Position numbers and translations under genes: made by a program
Origin: Bacteroidetes bacterium 4572_114
GTDB lineage: Bacteria > Bacteroidota > Bacteroidia > Bacteroidales > 4484-276
Length of the DNA: 7,349 nt
Direction of reading: 5' to 3'
Assembly (NCBI GenBank): GCA_002254335.1
Contig: NIVA01000163.1
Coordinates: 1-7,349, forward strand
Notes under the pieces: model-generated
What the model was told of the DNA's origin: nothing
The model's input: the letters and a program-made list of their open reading frames with translations, nothing else
Database searches by the model: none
Shown here: in pieces, positions 4,984 through 7,349 of the stretch
Layout of the letters: every line of letters begins with the position of its first letter
How positions within the stretch are numbered: the first letter of the stretch is position 1

Positions 4984-6963
4984 TTACGATTCAATCATTT
5001 TATGAGAGAATTTGAGTATGATAAATTCGGCGGGCCTAACAACAGCCATCCCAATCTCAACAATCATCCTGCCTTCAAGAATATCTTGTTGGGTCATTGT
5101 CAGCCCCAGGCCAACCTTTACGAAATAGGCTTCATCAGGCTTGGCGCCCTGCAATGCACCCCCCTGCCATTTTTGATAGAGATAACCTTCGATCATCCCC
5201 CGGACCTTGTTCCAGGTATTGGCATCGTTAGGCTCGAAAACTGCCCATCCTGTTGATTTTTTAACTGATTCTTCCACCATATTAAAGAACCTGCGGACCG
5301 AAATGTAGCGCCACTCATTATCGTTGCCTGCCAGTGTCCTTGCGCCCCAAATCAAAATCCCCTTTCCGGTAAACGGCCTGATGGCGTTGATGGATTTCCC
5401 GGCATTGACATCTATGTTCAGGCTTTCCTGTTCATTGTCGTCGATATATTCAGTAACCCCAAAAATGGAATTCAGGCTTACGTTGGCCGGGGATTTCCAC
5501 ACGCCCCTGTCATTGTCAACTTTGGCATAAACCCCGGCAACAGCACCACTCGGAGGTATCCTCGACATCTCTTTGCTGATGTTGTTTACGATGTTTGAAA
5601 TGATGGAATGGTTCTCGTAAAGTGTTTTCTGTGCATTTGAAGAATGGATATCGGCAGCGGCTGAAATCTGATTGATAAACCCGATAATTTTATCGAAAAT
5701 ATCCTGTAATGCAGGAATGGCCAAATTAACAAGAGAGCTATAATCTGCACCATCAGATAAAATATCATCCAAGATTAGATCATCATCATCCGTATCAAAT
5801 TCTTCGAGCCAGGCCAGGGGCATTTCATAACCGGCATAATCCAAATCGGTAGCCGCATCGTCCTTGAGTGATACGGCCTGGATTGCCGGGTTCTTTTCAA
5901 ATCCAATTAAATTAAATACTGCAGTTTTAAGAATTTGATCCGCATAGGAATTGAGATCATTTGCAAGATTTTGACCTTTCAGGTCATTCGCCCAACCTGC
6001 CAGGTCAACAGCAATATCCCGAAGATAATCCAGCAAGGCATTAAAGTCGCCATCGGCCAAAGATGCAAGATAAGCGTTTTTCAGTTCCTTAAAATGATCC
6101 TTTATTGAAGGGTCGCCATTCAACAGGCCATCAACCGTAGCTTTAATTGTTGCAACATCTGCCACAGCAGTATTGGTGGTTTTTACGAGGTCGTTCAAAT
6201 CACTGTCGGAAGTAAGCAGCGCCAGGTTAAGCGGATTATCGGCACTATCGGTAACCTTGTCTTTGAAGATGCTAAAATCAACATCCTTTGCATAGGTTGT
6301 AAACAACCAGGGCGTGTAGGCAGCACCATATTTTAGGTTGTTAATGCCCACATTGTTGCGAAACCCTTCAACACCTTCGTCCCAACCGGCCACTTCAGAA
6401 AGATCAAAAACCGAAACCCTGTCCTGAAGTTTGTTACACTGTTCGAGGGCCAGCTTTTGCAAAGTATAAAGATCATTTACCGAAGGCAATAACACAGCAT
6501 CCGGGAAGAGGATAATAGTGGGTTCATCAAAGTTTTTCAGTTTATCCAACCCAACCCTGAACCCGGGATCATTCTCCGGATCGGTTTCGTTGCCCATTGT
6601 AATGGTATCATCTTTATAAAGTCCAACCGAAATAATATAACAATCACCCCCTCCATTGTCAAAAAACAACCGAAGGGCATCATACATATAATATATGGTG
6701 TCGAGGGAGACTTTGGAAACCGCATAGTTATTGTCTTCATCCACCTCAACATCAACAGATGAAACCTCAAATGCGCCTCCATAATAGTTCTTATATTCCA
6801 ACAGAGATGAAACTTTTGTGGGCACATTAACCAAACGTTGGCCCTTTTTCTCTGCCTTTTCAGTATATCCGATAAAGGCCGGGATAGCCGTTTCCACTTC
6901 GGCAACCGAAGGTGGAAAGATGGATATTTCTTTAACATAAACTCCCGGGGTTTTGTAACTCAT
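4984..6963 (-). CDS. Contractile sheath protein (Afp2-4/gp18-like), long form
   Basis: This 659-residue single-chain tail sheath protein polymerises around the tube and contracts to drive the spike into a target. The N-terminus MSYKTPGVYVKEISIFPPSV is the classic eCIS/phage sheath start, forming the handshake strand, followed by AIPAFIGYTE (26-35). FFDNGGGDCYIISVG (100-114) and GINNLKYGAAYTPWL (206-220) are typical core blocks. The C-terminal domain starts at PPSGAVAGVYAKVDNDRGVW (470-489) and has RPFTGKGILIWGARTLAG (529-546), RRFFNMVEES (557-566) and a last strand FIILKFSHKM. Between about 221 and 468 lies a long, mostly helical, low-conservation stretch with an acidic run around 387-404 (EEFDTDDDDLILDD), probably surface-exposed on the particle. 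The stop is 45 nt before the first tube gene, and the start is 15 nt after the preceding gene's stop. The frame is intact. Confidence 0.95.
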   Translation of the reverse strand: MSYKTPGVYVKEISIFPPSVAEVETAIPAFIGYTEKAEKKGQRLVNVPTKVSSLLEYKNYYGGAFEVSSVDVEVDEDNNYAVSKVSLDTIYYMYDALRLFFDNGGGDCYIISVGLYKDDTITMGNETDPENDPGFRVGLDKLKNFDEPTIILFPDAVLLPSVNDLYTLQKLALEQCNKLQDRVSVFDLSEVAGWDEGVEGFRNNVGINNLKYGAAYTPWLFTTYAKDVDFSIFKDKVTDSADNPLNLALLTSDSDLNDLVKTTNTAVADVATIKATVDGLLNGDPSIKDHFKELKNAYLASLADGDFNALLDYLRDIAVDLAGWANDLKGQNLANDLNSYADQILKTAVFNLIGFEKNPAIQAVSLKDDAATDLDYAGYEMPLAWLEEFDTDDDDLILDDILSDGADYSSLVNLAIPALQDIFDKIIGFINQISAAADIHSSNAQKTLYENHSIISNIVNNISKEMSRIPPSGAVAGVYAKVDNDRGVWKSPANVSLNSIFGVTEYIDDNEQESLNIDVNAGKSINAIRPFTGKGILIWGARTLAGNDNEWRYISVRRFFNMVEESVKKSTGWAVFEPNDANTWNKVRGMIEGYLYQKWQGGALQGAKPDEAYFVKVGLGLTMTQQDILEGRMIVEIGMAVVRPAEFIILKFSHKMIES

Positions 6964-6978
6964 GATATTTGTTATTAA

Positions 6979-7349
6979 TTAAACATATATGTACATTTCG
7001 TAATAAATCTCATTATTGTCCTTTTTCAAGATACTGCCCATCACAGGATTTGGCAGGCCGCGGATTTTAATACCATTGTGTTTCAGGATGATACTGACCG
7101 GCTCTTCGGCCGAGGTTATAGGATCATCTGAAAGTATCCTTCTCTCCTCAACATCATCGCCACCTACTTTGCTGAAAGCTACCGGGCCTTCCACCGTTAA
7201 ATTACTGACGTCGATGCCATTGCCAATATTTTCCGGGTTTTTGATCCGAGGTTATAATTGCCTTTTCCACTGATTGCATCATTCTCAACAAACCGGTACG
7301 ATGCAGGGACAAGGTTGTTTGGCGGATCGGTGAACCCCCCGGTATTAGA
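6979..7349 (-). pseudogene. Unrecognised protein, C-terminal part only, with an apparent frameshift
   Basis: Upstream of the sheath, two frames read as one protein. The first, from the right edge (7349), gives SNTGGFTDPPNNLVPASYRF and continues to SGKGNYNLG before it ends in a stop at 7199-7197. The second opens after a stop at 7254-7252 and reads KNPENIGNGIDVSNLTVEGP through GIKIRGLPNPVMG to MYIYV and a stop at 6979. The switch must lie between 7251 and 7200. One extra A in the run at 7238-7242 would restore a continuous frame, so a single-base deletion or sequencing error is likely. The product is not recognised. In related loci this place is often held by a DUF4255 (Afp16/Pvc16-type cap) protein, but I see no motif to support that. 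It ends 15 nt before the sheath start and is probably co-transcribed. A separate small gene with a GTG start at 7194 is less likely. Confidence 0.5.

Overview
The window carries a minus-strand gene cluster for the structural core of a contractile injection system of the extracellular (eCIS, phage-tail-like) type. The host is probably a member of the Bacteroidota. The evidence for the host is the protein sequence types (a 53-residue DUF5908-like protein, the baseplate protein N-terminus, the long single-chain sheath), AT-rich gaps with short tandem and inverted repeats, and weak Shine-Dalgarno signals. The single-chain sheath, the LysM-carrying tube protein and the Afp6-like small protein argue for an eCIS rather than a TssB/TssC type VI system. 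These are family recognitions by eye; no search was run.

Layout in transcription order (right to left): the 3' part of an unrecognised gene with an apparent frameshift (7349-6979); sheath (6963-4984); first tube protein (4938-4510); a 196-bp gap with a hairpin and an 18-bp tandem duplication; second tube protein (4313-3876); DUF5908-like small protein (3872-3711); LysM tube/baseplate protein (3710-3039); a broken VgrG-like spike gene in three frames (3039-1618); PAAR tip (1609-1331); gp25-like baseplate wedge (1328-921); a 279-bp gap with a 15-bp inverted repeat and a 14-bp minisatellite; and the 5' 213 codons of a large baseplate-J-like protein that runs off the left edge (641-1).

How the parts fit: the two tube proteins form the inner tube inside the sheath. 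The LysM protein joins the tube to the VgrG hub/spike. PAAR sharpens the tip. The gp25-like and J-like proteins form the baseplate wedge that triggers contraction. From the second tube gene to gp25 the genes are packed with overlaps or gaps of 0 to 8 nt, which suggests one translationally coupled operon segment. No cargo gene, AAA+ ATPase or tail-length gene is visible.

The most notable points are: (1) the spike gene appears to have lost two internal blocks, each junction also changing the reading frame, while its neighbours look intact; and (2) the baseplate gene's start codon lies in the last copy of a 14-bp repeat whose every copy encodes the same five-codon mini-ORF, each overlapping the next start by ATGA. 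Whether the lesions are genuine decay or assembly errors cannot be decided from the window.
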